Positions 8,801-22,075 of a stretch of DNA of 36,888 bases are shown here, piece by piece. The DNA is from Alcaligenaceae bacterium (GTDB taxonomy: Bacteria > Pseudomonadota > Gammaproteobacteria > Burkholderiales > Burkholderiaceae_B). The position numbers and the translations under genes are program-made. Each line of letters begins with the position of its first letter. The stretch's first letter is position 1. The DNA is taken from positions 1-36,888 of the forward strand of contig JAJUFT010000022.1 of assembly GCA_029263615.1 (NCBI GenBank), read 5' to 3'. The notes beneath the pieces are model-generated. The model was given only the letters and a program-made list of their open reading frames with translations, searched no databases and was not told the origin of the DNA.

Positions 8801-9601
8801 TCAGGTGTTCAGAGGTTGCAGAAGGCCTTCCTCGGGCGAGCTGGGGTCCGCGCTGTAGTGCTTGCGCGGAATGCGGCCGGCGCGCCAGGCCTCGCGGCCG
8901 GCTTCCACCGCCTTCTTCATGGCCGAGGCCATGAGGACGGGGTCGCGCGCCCCGGCGATGGCGGTGTTCATGAGCACGCCGTCGCAGCCCAGCTCCATGG
9001 CGATGGCCGCATCGGAAGCCGTTCCCACGCCGGCATCGACCAGCACCGGCACGCGGGCCTGGTCGATGATGAGGCGCAGGTTCCAGGGATTGAGAATGCC
9101 CATGCCGGAACCGATCAGCGAAGCCAGAGGCATGATGGCCACGCAGCCGATGTCTTCCAGCATGCGGCACTGAATGGGGTCGTCGGTGCAGTACACCATG
9201 ACCTTGAAGCCGTCGGCCACCAGGGTGCGAGCGGCTTCGAGGGTGGCCGGCATGTTGGGGAAGAGGTTGTCCTTGTCGCCCAGCACTTCAAGCTTCACGA
9301 GGTCGTGACCGTCGAGCAGTTCGCGCGCCAGACGCAACGTGCGGACGGCATCCTGTGCCGTGTAGCAGCCCGCCGTGTTGGGCAGAATGGTGTAGCGATC
9401 GGGCGGGACGACGTCCAGCAGGTTGGGTTCGCCCGGGTTCTGGCCGATATTGCTGCGGCGGATGGCGACCGTGACGATCTCGGCGCCGCTGGCCTCGATG
9501 GCACGGCGGGTTTCATCGAAATCCTTGTATTTGCCGGTGCCAACGAGAAGGCGGGAGCGGTATTCGCGACCTGCGAGGAGGAATGTGTCGTTGTGCGTCA
9601 T
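8801..9601 (-). CDS. thiG: Thiazole synthase ThiG
   Basis: A 266-residue TIM-barrel enzyme. It shows the N-terminal LLVGTGKY segment, [15 protein letters not shown] at about 73-87, the Schiff-base lysine in VKLEVLGD near 104, and a C-terminal phosphate-binding loop around GTASDAA. ThiG condenses deoxyxylulose phosphate, dehydroglycine/glycine imine and ThiS-thiocarboxylate into the thiazole of thiamine. The partner thiS is not next to it, nor are thiO or thiC, so the thiamine pathway is scattered here. The gene lies 49 bases downstream of btuF and 10 bases upstream of thiD on the same strand. Confidence 0.95.
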   Translation of the reverse strand: MTHNDTFLLAGREYRSRLLVGTGKYKDFDETRRAIEASGAEIVTVAIRRSNIGQNPGEPNLLDVVPPDRYTILPNTAGCYTAQDAVRTLRLARELLDGHDLVKLEVLGDKDNLFPNMPATLEAARTLVADGFKVMVYCTDDPIQCRMLEDIGCVAIMPLASLIGSGMGILNPWNLRLIIDQARVPVLVDAGVGTASDAAIAMELGCDGVLMNTAIAGARDPVLMASAMKKAVEAGREAWRAGRIPRKHYSADPSSPEEGLLQPLNT

Positions 9602-9650
9602 GATGGATAGGGCCGTTGCTGCGAATTTGCGGACAATCTGAAAGGATAAT

Positions 9651-10559
9651 CTATTTTAGTGAAGCAGCTTCCGCGGTTTTGAAACCCGACCTTGCCGCAT
9701 CGATGGCGGCGCAGAGGGCCTCGGCGGCATCGACCAGCCGGGGGCCGGGCCGATAAAGGGCATCGGGATCGGCCATGTGCAGGTGCCCCTTCTGCGCAGC
9801 TTCCAGCCCCCGTTCCGACCATCGTTTTCGCACCTCCGCCGCGCCCGAGTGGGGCTGTTCCGTGGTCACCAGCAGCTCGGGCCGTTGAACCAGCACGCTT
9901 TCCACGGGAACGCGGGGCGCCGGCATCCCGGTGTCGGCATAGACATTGACTGCGCCGCAGGTGCGCAGCACATCGTTGATGAGCGGGTCGGCGCCGATGG
10001 TGTAGAGCGGCCGGTCGCCCAATTCGATGAAGACCTTCACCCTGGGCCGGCCTGCATGCTGTGTCTCCAGTGCACGGATGCGGGCTTCGAGCTGGCCGGC
10101 GGCACGTTCCGCCTCCGTCCGGGTGCCCAGCCGCTGACCCAGCCTGCGGACTTCCTCCGGAATGTCGAGCAGGCGCAAGGGGCGGGAATACATCACGTCA
10201 GCGCCCAGCCGCGCGGCCAGGGTTTCGACCTGGCGTGCTGCCGCAGAACGCAGCCAGCCCACGATCAGAGTGGGCCGGAGGGTGAGAATGCGTTCCTGAT
10301 TCAGCAGAATGCCATCGCCCACGCGCGGCAGGGCGCGCGCCGAGTCGGGAAAGTCACTGCTGCTTACGGTGCCCACCAGGGTGTGACCGGCGCCTGCAGC
10401 ATGAATCATCTCCGTGGCGTGCGGCGAGAGCGTGATCACGCGATGCGGGGACGGACCGCCGGAGGCGGGCCCAGCGCCGGCGAACGCCGTCATGCCCGCG
10501 GCCGCGACGCACAGCGCGGCAGCCAACAGCCTCGACGCGAGGGCGGCGGGCGCGACCAT
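9651..10559 (-). CDS. btuF: Periplasmic cobalamin-binding protein, BtuF type
   Basis: A 302-residue periplasmic binding protein of the helical-backbone metal receptor class. A signal peptide covers about residues 1-27. The mature part starts with [19 protein letters not shown], the BtuF/FhuD-type opening, followed by [10 protein letters not shown]. It should deliver vitamin B12 from BtuB to an inner-membrane ABC transporter. btuC and btuD are not in the window. The gene starts 2 bases after the btuB stop, which supports the B12 assignment over heme or siderophore binding. The C-terminus has the family's [12 protein letters not shown] segment. Regulation is expected through the riboswitch upstream of btuB. 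Confidence 0.88.
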   Translation of the reverse strand: MVAPAALASRLLAAALCVAAAGMTAFAGAGPASGGPSPHRVITLSPHATEMIHAAGAGHTLVGTVSSSDFPDSARALPRVGDGILLNQERILTLRPTLIVGWLRSAAARQVETLAARLGADVMYSRPLRLLDIPEEVRRLGQRLGTRTEAERAAGQLEARIRALETQHAGRPRVKVFIELGDRPLYTIGADPLINDVLRTCGAVNVYADTGMPAPRVPVESVLVQRPELLVTTEQPHSGAAEVRKRWSERGLEAAQKGHLHMADPDALYRPGPRLVDAAEALCAAIDAARSGFKTAEAASLK

Positions 10560-10561
10560 GG

Positions 10562-12406
10562 CTACATGCGCAGGGACAGGTTGAGGAACACGTTGGAACC
10601 CGGCGTCTGGTACCCATGCGCCAGGGCATAGTCCTTGTCGAACACGTTGTTCCAGCGGATCTGCACGGCGGCCTTGCTGCTCAGCGGGTATTCGGCCGTC
10701 AGGTTGAGCAAGCCGAAGCTGCCCAGCTGGGTGCGCACGGACTGGAAGCTGACCGGATCCACGGCAATGTCATCACGCGTGCCGGTGAACTGGTATTCCG
10801 CGCCGACGCGCAGGGCATCGAAGTGATGTTCGGCCGCGAGGGTGAACTGGTGGCGGGCCCGGCGCAGCAGGCGTTCTCCCGTGGTGTCATTGCGCGGGCG
10901 CATGAAGTCGGCGCTGGCCTTCAGCGAGGTGTGACCCCAGTCATAGCCTGCCGTGAGCGTGACGCCGCGGATGGTCGCGCGGTCGATATTCTCCATGCGA
11001 TAAGTGGCGTTGTCCCAGGAGAGCAGATCGCGGATCTTGTTCTGATAGACGGTGGCGCCCAGTTCCAGACCGTCGCGCTCGTAGCGGACGTGCGCTTCCA
11101 GATTGCGCGAGCGCTCGGGATCGAGATCGGGGTTCTCGGATCCGGGGTAATAGAGGTCCGAGAAGGTCGGGGCGTGGAAACCGGTGCTGGCCGCCAGCCC
11201 GACCGTCAGGTGCTGACTGACGTCGAAGTCGTAGCCGAGCGCGCCGGTGATCTCGTTGCCGTACGCGCTGATGCGGTCGTTGCGCAGGCTCGCCTGCAGG
11301 TTGTGGCGCCCGAAACGGCCGTTCCAGATGGCCCCCGCCGCATTGGTGTTGCGCCGCGTGACCTGCATGTCGGCGCTGTGCGAGGGCCGTTCCTCGGTGC
11401 GTTCCAGGTAAAGCGCGAGCGTTTGCCCGTCGCCCAGCTTGAAGTTGTTCTGCCAGCTGTAACTGCGCAGCAGGGTGGAGAACTGCGTATCCCATACCCG
11501 GTCGTCGTAGCTTTCCTTGCTCAGGCCCACGCGCAGCACGCTCTGCCACACCGCGTTGATGTCGTTGGTACTGGTGAGGGAATAGGCCTGCTGGCGGCTG
11601 AGCGCCCGGGCGGCGGGCATCCAGGCGCCGGCGTCGTATTCCCCATTGATGTAGCTGTTGTAGAAGGTCAGCGCCAGATGCTGGCCGGCCGCCCAGCGGT
11701 ACCCCAGCGAACCGGAAAAGGCATGCTGACGGTAGCCGTCGTCATCGCCGTGATGGTTGCCATAGGCGGCGTCCGGGCTGGTGGCGCTGTATCCGTCGCT
11801 GTCGGCCATGCTGGCCGTGAGCGCGTAGTCCCAGCCGCCGGCCGCGCCCGAGAAACCGGTGGCGCTGCGCACCGTGCCGTGCGTGCCTGCGCCCAAGTCG
11901 GCCCAGGCCGAGAGCGGGCGGCTGCTGTCGCCCTTGCGGGTGATGATGTTGATCACGCCGCCGATGGCGTCGGAGCCATACAGGCTGCTGGCGGCACCGC
12001 GCAGGATCTCGATCCGTTCGATGCTGGCGGGGTCCATGGCCATCCAGTTGGCGCCGCCCTGCACCGAACTGTTGATGCGCACGCCGTCGATCAGCAGCAG
12101 GGTGTGATTGGCATTGGCGCCGCGCAGCATCACGCCGGTGGGCGTCTGGCGACCACCGTTGTCCGTGATCTGCACGCCCGGCTGGCGCGACAGGATGGTG
12201 GTGACGCTGTCGGCGCCCGCGCGCTGCAAAGCCTGGCGGTCAACGACGGTGATGTCGCCCAGGGTGTCGGCCAGTGCCTGCGACTGACGATTGGCGGTCA
12301 CCACGATGTTTTCCAGTGCGGGCACCGCGTCTTGGGCGAACAGGGAAAGAGGAGAGAGACAGACGGAAGCGGCGATGAGTCGCCGGGAGAAAGGCAGAGG
12401 AGGCAT
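10562..12406 (-). CDS. btuB: TonB-dependent vitamin B12 receptor BtuB
   Basis: A 614-residue outer-membrane receptor matching BtuB in size. I chose the ATG at 12406 because AAGGGA lies just upstream and it gives a clean signal peptide (about residues 1-24, ending LSLFA). A TonB-box-like ENIVVTA follows near residues 32-38. Next is the plug domain (about 45-155) with the RIEILRGAASSLYGSDAIGG signature. A 22-strand barrel with alternating hydrophobic strands fills the rest. The 5' leader carries a cobalamin riboswitch and the next gene is btuF, which together fix the substrate as a corrinoid. The open frame continues upstream of the chosen start, but only through the riboswitch. Confidence 0.94.
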   Translation of the reverse strand: MPPLPFSRRLIAASVCLSPLSLFAQDAVPALENIVVTANRQSQALADTLGDITVVDRQALQRAGADSVTTILSRQPGVQITDNGGRQTPTGVMLRGANANHTLLLIDGVRINSSVQGGANWMAMDPASIERIEILRGAASSLYGSDAIGGVINIITRKGDSSRPLSAWADLGAGTHGTVRSATGFSGAAGGWDYALTASMADSDGYSATSPDAAYGNHHGDDDGYRQHAFSGSLGYRWAAGQHLALTFYNSYINGEYDAGAWMPAARALSRQQAYSLTSTNDINAVWQSVLRVGLSKESYDDRVWDTQFSTLLRSYSWQNNFKLGDGQTLALYLERTEERPSHSADMQVTRRNTNAAGAIWNGRFGRHNLQASLRNDRISAYGNEITGALGYDFDVSQHLTVGLAASTGFHAPTFSDLYYPGSENPDLDPERSRNLEAHVRYERDGLELGATVYQNKIRDLLSWDNATYRMENIDRATIRGVTLTAGYDWGHTSLKASADFMRPRNDTTGERLLRRARHQFTLAAEHHFDALRVGAEYQFTGTRDDIAVDPVSFQSVRTQLGSFGLLNLTAEYPLSSKAAVQIRWNNVFDKDYALAHGYQTPGSNVFLNLSLRM

Positions 12407-12494
12407 GAGGGTCCCTTGCAGACGCGCGTCCCCGCACGTCATGGTTGAAAGAAGAATGCCGCATCTCGGGCGCGGTGGCGTGCGCGGATGCAGG

Positions 12495-12662
12495 CTGACA
12501 GGGGCGATCCAGGCCGGTATCGGGCTGGCACGGCGCGGCTCGAAAGCCGGCCATGCACACCGTTGCGGGGGCAGCACATCCCGTCGTGGCGACAGCGCGC
12601 GGCACGACGTTTGTTTCCCGTTTGACTTCCTCCAGGCAGCGGGCTGCCGGGAAGCACCTTTT
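12495..12662 (-). promoter_or_regulatory. Cobalamin (AdoCbl-type) riboswitch upstream of btuB
   Basis: Read on the minus strand, the leader holds the ordered core elements of the cobalamin riboswitch: GGTGCTTCC at about 12652-12660, then ACGGGAA, then GCTGCCCCCGCAACGGTG, then the B12 box GCCAGCCCGATACCGGCC inside 12510-12530. Short pairing arms lie between them. It starts just after a -10-like box and ends about 90 bases before the btuB start. The remaining leader could form the expression platform that hides the btuB ribosome site. Known members of this class shut off btuB when the coenzyme is bound. Boundaries are approximate. Confidence 0.92.
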
Positions 12663-12673
12663 TCGACGGCCGC

Positions 12674-12679
12674 AGTATA
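12674..12679 (-). promoter_or_regulatory. -10-like box for the btuB transcript
   Basis: Minus-strand TATACT at 12679-12674 lies about a dozen bases before the first riboswitch element, which fits a sigma-70 -10 box. I see no good -35 hexamer at 16-18 bases; the region upstream is GC-rich. Confidence 0.5.
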
Positions 12680-12755
12680 ACGCGCAGCAGGCGCCACCCC
12701 CGGCACAACCCTGCAGCGAGCAGGGGGGCATTCTGCCGTGTACGGCGGGCGAAGA

Positions 12756-12761
12756 TACAAT
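12756..12761 (+). promoter_or_regulatory. -10-like box in front of metH
   Basis: TACAAT at 12756-12761 is one mismatch from the sigma-70 -10 consensus. If used, transcription would begin near 12768. That would cut the GGAGGA at 12762-12767 off the message and favour the downstream GTG start of metH. No clear -35 box is seen. Confidence 0.35.
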
Positions 12762-12776
12762 GGAGGACTCCTTCAA

Positions 12777-16607
<3,831 letters not shown>

Positions 16608-16636
16608 GCCGGCGCCGCGATGGGGCCGGGCGAGGC

Positions 16637-17458
16637 ATGAACAACAGGCAGCCATCGGGGGACGCAGGGCAGCCGCCGGCCGAGGCCGCGCGGCGCAAGG
16701 CCATGGGCGATTTCCTGCGCAGCGCCCGGGCACGGGTGCTGCCGGAAATGGTGGGCCTGCCCGCGGGTACCCGGCGGCGCACCCCGGGGCTGCGTCGCGA
16801 GGAGGTGGCCCAGCTCTGCGAGATCAGCACCACCTGGTACACCTGGATCGAACAGGGGCGCCCGGTCACGGTGTCGCCGTCCGTGTTGGCCCGTCTGGCT
16901 TCGGTGTTGCGCCTGCAGCGTGCGGAACGGCATTACCTGTTCGAGCTGGCCGACTGTTCCGACCCGGAACACGGCGCCGGCGACGATGGCTCGCTGCCGC
17001 CCGTCCTGGCCGATTGTGTGCACAGCATCACGGCAGCTGCCTACATCATGGACCGCTGCTGGAACGTCATGTCGTGGAATGCGGCGTTTCTGCATCTGTT
17101 TGACGGCTGGCCCGCCCGCGACGAGCAGCCCAACCTGTTGCGCTACATTTTTCTGGACCCGGCCGCCCGCTCGCTGGTGGTCGACTGGGAAGAGCGCGCG
17201 AGTCGCGTGGTGGCGGAATTCCGGGCCGATGTCGCGGCCCACGCCGGCGATGTTGACGTCAGCGGGTTGATCCAGGCGCTGCAGCGCGAAAGTCCGGTAT
17301 TCGCCCACTGGTGGACCCGCCACACGGTGGTGGATCGCGCCGGCGGAGTGCGTGAGTTCAACCACCCTGAGGATGGGCGACTCAGCTACCAGCAGATCAC
17401 GTTCCGCCTGGCCACCCGGCCCGACTGCAAGCTGGTCATGCTGCTGCCGGCCGGCTGA
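16637..17458 (+). CDS. XRE-family regulator with MmyB-like ligand-binding domain
   Basis: A 273-residue protein. Residues about 22-100 form an XRE-type helix-turn-helix, including the MmyB-family segment RRRTPGLRREEVAQL and STTWYTWIEQGR. Residues about 108-272 match the MmyB-like ligand-binding domain, a PAS-like fold reported to bind fatty acids in some members; WNVMSWNAAF is a typical segment. It probably represses or activates a nearby target in response to a small hydrophobic ligand. It starts 29 bases after metH with GAGG as ribosome site. It converges with the MFS gene 11 bases away. In this family a neighbouring oxidoreductase or transporter is often the target, so the MFS pump is a candidate; that is inference. 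Confidence 0.88.
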   Translation: MNNRQPSGDAGQPPAEAARRKAMGDFLRSARARVLPEMVGLPAGTRRRTPGLRREEVAQLCEISTTWYTWIEQGRPVTVSPSVLARLASVLRLQRAERHYLFELADCSDPEHGAGDDGSLPPVLADCVHSITAAAYIMDRCWNVMSWNAAFLHLFDGWPARDEQPNLLRYIFLDPAARSLVVDWEERASRVVAEFRADVAAHAGDVDVSGLIQALQRESPVFAHWWTRHTVVDRAGGVREFNHPEDGRLSYQQITFRLATRPDCKLVMLLPAG

Positions 17459-17469
17459 CACGGCCCCGA

Positions 17470-18918
17470 TCACTTCTTCGGTTTGTTCAGGCCAGCCCCT
17501 GCATTGGCCGGCAGGCGCAGAAAGGAGATCACGGACAGTGCCGTCATGGCCCCGATGACCACGAAGCCCCAGATCACGTCGGCCAGCGCCAGCTCATTTG
17601 CCCCGCGCAGGTTCATGCTGAGGTTCATGGTGACGGCCGCCGTGGCCACGCCCAGACTGATGCCCAGCTGTTGGGCCATGGCCGCAAAACTGCTGGCCCG
17701 GCTCATGGAGCGGGCGTCGAGGTCGGCATAGGTCAGGGTGTTCACGGCCGTGAACTGCAGGGAGCGGAAGAAGCCGCCCGCCACCAGAATGGCCATCATG
17801 ATCCAGGCAGGGGTATCGGCGCGGAACAGCGCGCACAGGGCAATGGAAATGCCGGTGATGACGGCATTGACGGTCAGCACCCGCTTGAAGCCGAAGCGCC
17901 GGATGATGGGGGTGGCGACCAGTTTCATCAGCAGGGCGCCGGCGGCACCCGTGAAAGTGATCAGCCCCGCGGCCAGCGCCGTCATTCCGAAGCCGACCTG
18001 CAGCATGATGGCCAGCAGGAAGGGGGTGGCGCCGATGGCGAAACGGCACAGATTGCCACCGATGGTGGAGATCGCGAAGCTGCGCACCCGCAGCAGCGAG
18101 AGGTCGATGATCGGGTTGGCGGCGCGGCGGGCGTGCCAGATGTAAAGCAGGCCGCACACCAGCCCGAGGGCGATCAGCCCGCCCAGCTGCAGCGGGGGCA
18201 GATTGCCGTGGCCGATGGCTTCGAAGCCCATCACCAGCGAGGCGATGCTGATGCCGCTCAGAACGAAGCCCGGCCAGTCGAGCCGGACATCGCTGCGCGG
18301 GAAGTCTTCCCGGATGTAGCGGCGCACCAGCACAATGCCCAGCACGCCCACCGGCACGTTGATCAGGAAGATCCAGTGCCAGCTGGCGTAAGTGACGAAG
18401 AAACCCCCCACTGGCGGGCCGATGATGGGGCCCAGCAGGGCCGGCATGGAGAGAAAGGACATGGCCCGGAGGAGTTCGTCCTTGGGCACCTTGCGCAGCA
18501 GGATGATGCGCCCGACCGGCACCATCATCGCCCCGGCCACGCCCTGCAGCCAGCGCCCCACCACCAGCTGCGGCAGGGACTGGGCCAGTGCGCAGCCGAC
18601 GGAACTGAGGGTGAACAGCAGGATGGCGGCGGTGAAGACCCGCTTGGCGCCGTACCGGTCGGCCGCCCAGCCGCTGACGGGCACGAACACGGCCACGGCA
18701 AGCAGGTAGCTGGTGATGATGACGTTGGTATCGACCACGCTGGCGCCCAGCGCCTGCGCCATGACGGGCAGGGCCGTGGCCACCACGGTGGAATCGAGCA
18801 TCTGCATGAAAAGGGCACAGCCGACGATGAAGGGAATCATCCGGACTGCGCGGCGCTCCCTCTCGGAAAGTGCGGAAGAGTCGGGAGGCGGGGGCGCAGT
18901 GTCAGCAGGCTCTGTCAT
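17470..18918 (-). CDS. DHA2-family MFS drug exporter (EmrB/QacA type)
   Basis: A 482-residue major-facilitator protein with about 14 predicted membrane spans. It has the motif D1 segment LDSTVVATALPVM in span 1, motif A GWAADRYGAKRVF in the loop after span 2, and motif C LLGPIIGPPVGG in span 5 followed by WHWIFLINVPVG. That set marks the DHA2 drug:H+ antiporters (EmrB, QacA). The substrate is unknown. No EmrA-type adaptor is next to it, so it may act alone in the inner membrane. It is transcribed divergently from the DUF3460 gene across a 59-base gap that contains a nested palindrome, and it converges with the MmyB-type regulator. Confidence 0.92.
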   Translation of the reverse strand: MTEPADTAPPPPDSSALSERERRAVRMIPFIVGCALFMQMLDSTVVATALPVMAQALGASVVDTNVIITSYLLAVAVFVPVSGWAADRYGAKRVFTAAILLFTLSSVGCALAQSLPQLVVGRWLQGVAGAMMVPVGRIILLRKVPKDELLRAMSFLSMPALLGPIIGPPVGGFFVTYASWHWIFLINVPVGVLGIVLVRRYIREDFPRSDVRLDWPGFVLSGISIASLVMGFEAIGHGNLPPLQLGGLIALGLVCGLLYIWHARRAANPIIDLSLLRVRSFAISTIGGNLCRFAIGATPFLLAIMLQVGFGMTALAAGLITFTGAAGALLMKLVATPIIRRFGFKRVLTVNAVITGISIALCALFRADTPAWIMMAILVAGGFFRSLQFTAVNTLTYADLDARSMSRASSFAAMAQQLGISLGVATAAVTMNLSMNLRGANELALADVIWGFVVIGAMTALSVISFLRLPANAGAGLNKPKK

Positions 18919-18944
18919 GCAAGTGGGCGGGTGAAGTAAACTCC

Positions 18945-18969
18945 GGTATTCAGGTTAACCGGGAATACC
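18945..18969. promoter_or_regulatory. Nested palindrome between the MFS and DUF3460 genes
   Basis: GGTATTC (18945-18951) and GAATACC (18963-18969) are perfect 7-base inverted arms. Inside them lies the perfect 8-base palindrome GGTTAACC (18953-18960). The element sits in the 59-bp divergent gap and ends 8 bases before the DUF3460 start. It could be an operator for either gene, or a hairpin in the DUF3460 leader. Confidence 0.5.
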
Positions 18970-18977
18970 TACGTATT

Positions 18978-19166
18978 ATGGCAAAGAATTTCGAGTCCGA
19001 TATCACGCAACTGATCAAACGGTACAAGCAGGAACACCCCGATACCGAGCAGCGTCAGCGCGAAGGGCGGGCCCGTCTGTGGGATAAAAACATCGATCCC
19101 GAACTGCATGAGGGCTACAAGCAGGCGCGCGTGCCGCAAAAGCCCTACGTGTACCAGACCGACTGA
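18978..19166 (+). CDS. DUF3460 family protein
   Basis: A 62-residue, highly charged, probably cytosolic protein. It contains FESDITQLIKRYKQEHPD near the N-terminus and ends in PQKPYVYQTD. It matches the small DUF3460 family, which I know only from betaproteobacteria and which commonly precedes scpA. No function is established. The ATG at 18978 has no good Shine-Dalgarno sequence; a GGGA lies 13 bases upstream, inside the right arm of the nested palindrome. scpA begins 13 bases after the stop, so the two genes and panC probably form one operon. Confidence 0.85.
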   Translation: MAKNFESDITQLIKRYKQEHPDTEQRQREGRARLWDKNIDPELHEGYKQARVPQKPYVYQTD

Positions 19167-19179
19167 CCCCCGGGGCGCA

Positions 19180-20945
<1,766 letters not shown>

Positions 20946-20964
20946 GCGCTCGGGTATTCAGCGC
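20946..20964 (+). terminator. Weak hairpin after panC
   Basis: GCGCT (20946-20950) and AGCGC (20960-20964) flank a 9-base loop directly after the panC stop and are followed by CTTTAT. The stem is only 5 bases and the U-run is poor. It is at best a weak terminator. Confidence 0.3.
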
Positions 20965-20976
20965 CTTTATCACAAT

Positions 20977-21009
20977 GTGTGACACACCGGACCCTGTCAG
21001 TTCTGACAG
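20977..21009. promoter_or_regulatory. Two dyads in the leader of the LuxR-type gene
   Basis: GTGTG/CACAC (20977-20987, one-base centre) and CTGTCAG-TT-CTGACAG (20994-21009, perfect 7-base arms) lie 63-95 bases before the start codon at 21072. They look like binding sites for dimeric regulators. Autoregulation by the LuxR-type protein is possible but untested. Confidence 0.45.
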
Positions 21010-21071
21010 CAGTCAGGGGCCGGTGTCGATGGCAGAATGACATCCCCGAGCTCAATCGAACAGGAGAAGTC

Positions 21072-21371
21072 ATGGTCAAGCCAAGCAACGGGCTGATTGA
21101 CGAGGCCCGTTATTCGACGCTCACGCCACGGGAACGCGATGTCATGAGCTACGTGGCGACGGGCAAGCCGAACAAGATCATTGCCGCCGAGCTGGGCGTG
21201 TCCCAGAGAACGGTGGAAGCGCACCGCGCACGCATCTTTCAGAAGATGCGGGTGCGCAATGCGGTGGAGCTGGCACATCGCCTGTTGGGCTCAGAGGCTT
21301 ACCAGGCGGCGGACCGCAGCGGGTTGCCCTGCGCGACATGCGAGAGCCGCCCGCGGCACGGGACCCATTAA
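21072..21371 (+). CDS. Single-domain LuxR/FixJ-type HTH regulator
   Basis: A 99-residue protein made almost only of a GerE/LuxR DNA-binding domain. LTPRERDVMSYVATGKPNKI begins at about residue 17, then AAELGVSQRTVEAHRARIFQKM, the recognition helix region, with the classic LTxRE, G, and VS.TVE.H residues. There is no receiver or autoinducer domain, so the input signal is not visible; such orphans may act as constitutive binders or antagonists. A short C-terminal tail contains CATC. The ATG has AGGAG eight bases upstream. Its stop overlaps the stop of the convergent lipoprotein gene by a few bases. Targets are unknown. Confidence 0.88.
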   Translation: MVKPSNGLIDEARYSTLTPRERDVMSYVATGKPNKIIAAELGVSQRTVEAHRARIFQKMRVRNAVELAHRLLGSEAYQAADRSGLPCATCESRPRHGTH

Positions 21372-22030
21372 CTGCACTGAATGGCCGGGCGATCCCTGAG
21401 CTCATCGATGGGGTCAAGGTCGGCCTGTCGGCTGAGCCGGTGCTCGAGCACCGGTTTCGCACCATTGAGCATGTTCACACGCAGGGAATTGCCATTGACG
21501 AAGGTGAGGTCGGCCATGGCCGATTCCCGGTTCTGCTGCACCAGCGCAATGCGCAGGGGTGAATCGCCAATGACATCCCAGCAGCCCTGGTCTGTCAGGG
21601 TCTGGCGCACTTCATTGCCCACGAGCAGTTGCGTGCGTGAACGCCATTCACCACTGGGCGCCAGGGTGACGGTGAAGCGGGCGGCGTCGCAGGTCATGCC
21701 CGAGGGGCAGGGCACCGTTCCGAGGAAGGAGCGGGGCTCGGCCAGTGGGCGGGGCAGCGCGGCGGGTTGACCTTCAGCGGCCGCGGTGGCCGGAACCGCT
21801 GCGGCCGGCGGGGCACCCGTACTGCCAAAACCCAGCTGAATCTGTGAAGCCGCTCTCGGGCCTTCGCCCATGGCGTGGTCGCGTGCGTCGATCTGGGTGT
21901 TCTCGCGCGTGGTGTCGTAGCGGATTGCACTTTCCTGTGGCTGGGCGCACGCAGCGAGCAGGGCGACCAGTGCCAGCGCGCCGAGTGTCCTGAAGGCAGA
22001 AGCGGCGGAAGAGAGTTCGTGTGGAGGCAT
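21368..22030 (-). CDS. NlpE-like envelope lipoprotein
   Basis: A 220-residue predicted lipoprotein. A signal sequence with lipobox LLAAC puts the acylated cysteine at residue 28. A Pro/Ala-rich linker (about 70-95) follows. The C-terminal domain (about 100-190) begins FLGTVPCPSGMTCDAARFTVTL and later has GNSLRVNMLNG. This resembles the NlpE N-terminal domain (copper resistance/Cpx activator), with its GxLPCADC start and a closing L-x-x-LD-x-xG strand. Here the CxxC is spaced as PCPSGMTC, so metal binding by the usual CxxC is uncertain. It may sense envelope stress; the assignment is by pattern only. Proline-rich linker and position give no operon partner. Confidence 0.75.
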   Translation of the reverse strand: MPPHELSSAASAFRTLGALALVALLAACAQPQESAIRYDTTRENTQIDARDHAMGEGPRAASQIQLGFGSTGAPPAAAVPATAAAEGQPAALPRPLAEPRSFLGTVPCPSGMTCDAARFTVTLAPSGEWRSRTQLLVGNEVRQTLTDQGCWDVIGDSPLRIALVQQNRESAMADLTFVNGNSLRVNMLNGAKPVLEHRLSRQADLDPIDELRDRPAIQCS

Positions 22031-22075
22031 GATGCAATTCCATCAAAGATTCTGGAAAGCATTCTACGCATTTCC

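Noticed and set aside
9602-9650. TPP riboswitch upstream of thiG
   Set aside because: The gap is only 49 bases and lacks the CTGAGA and ACCTGATC segments.
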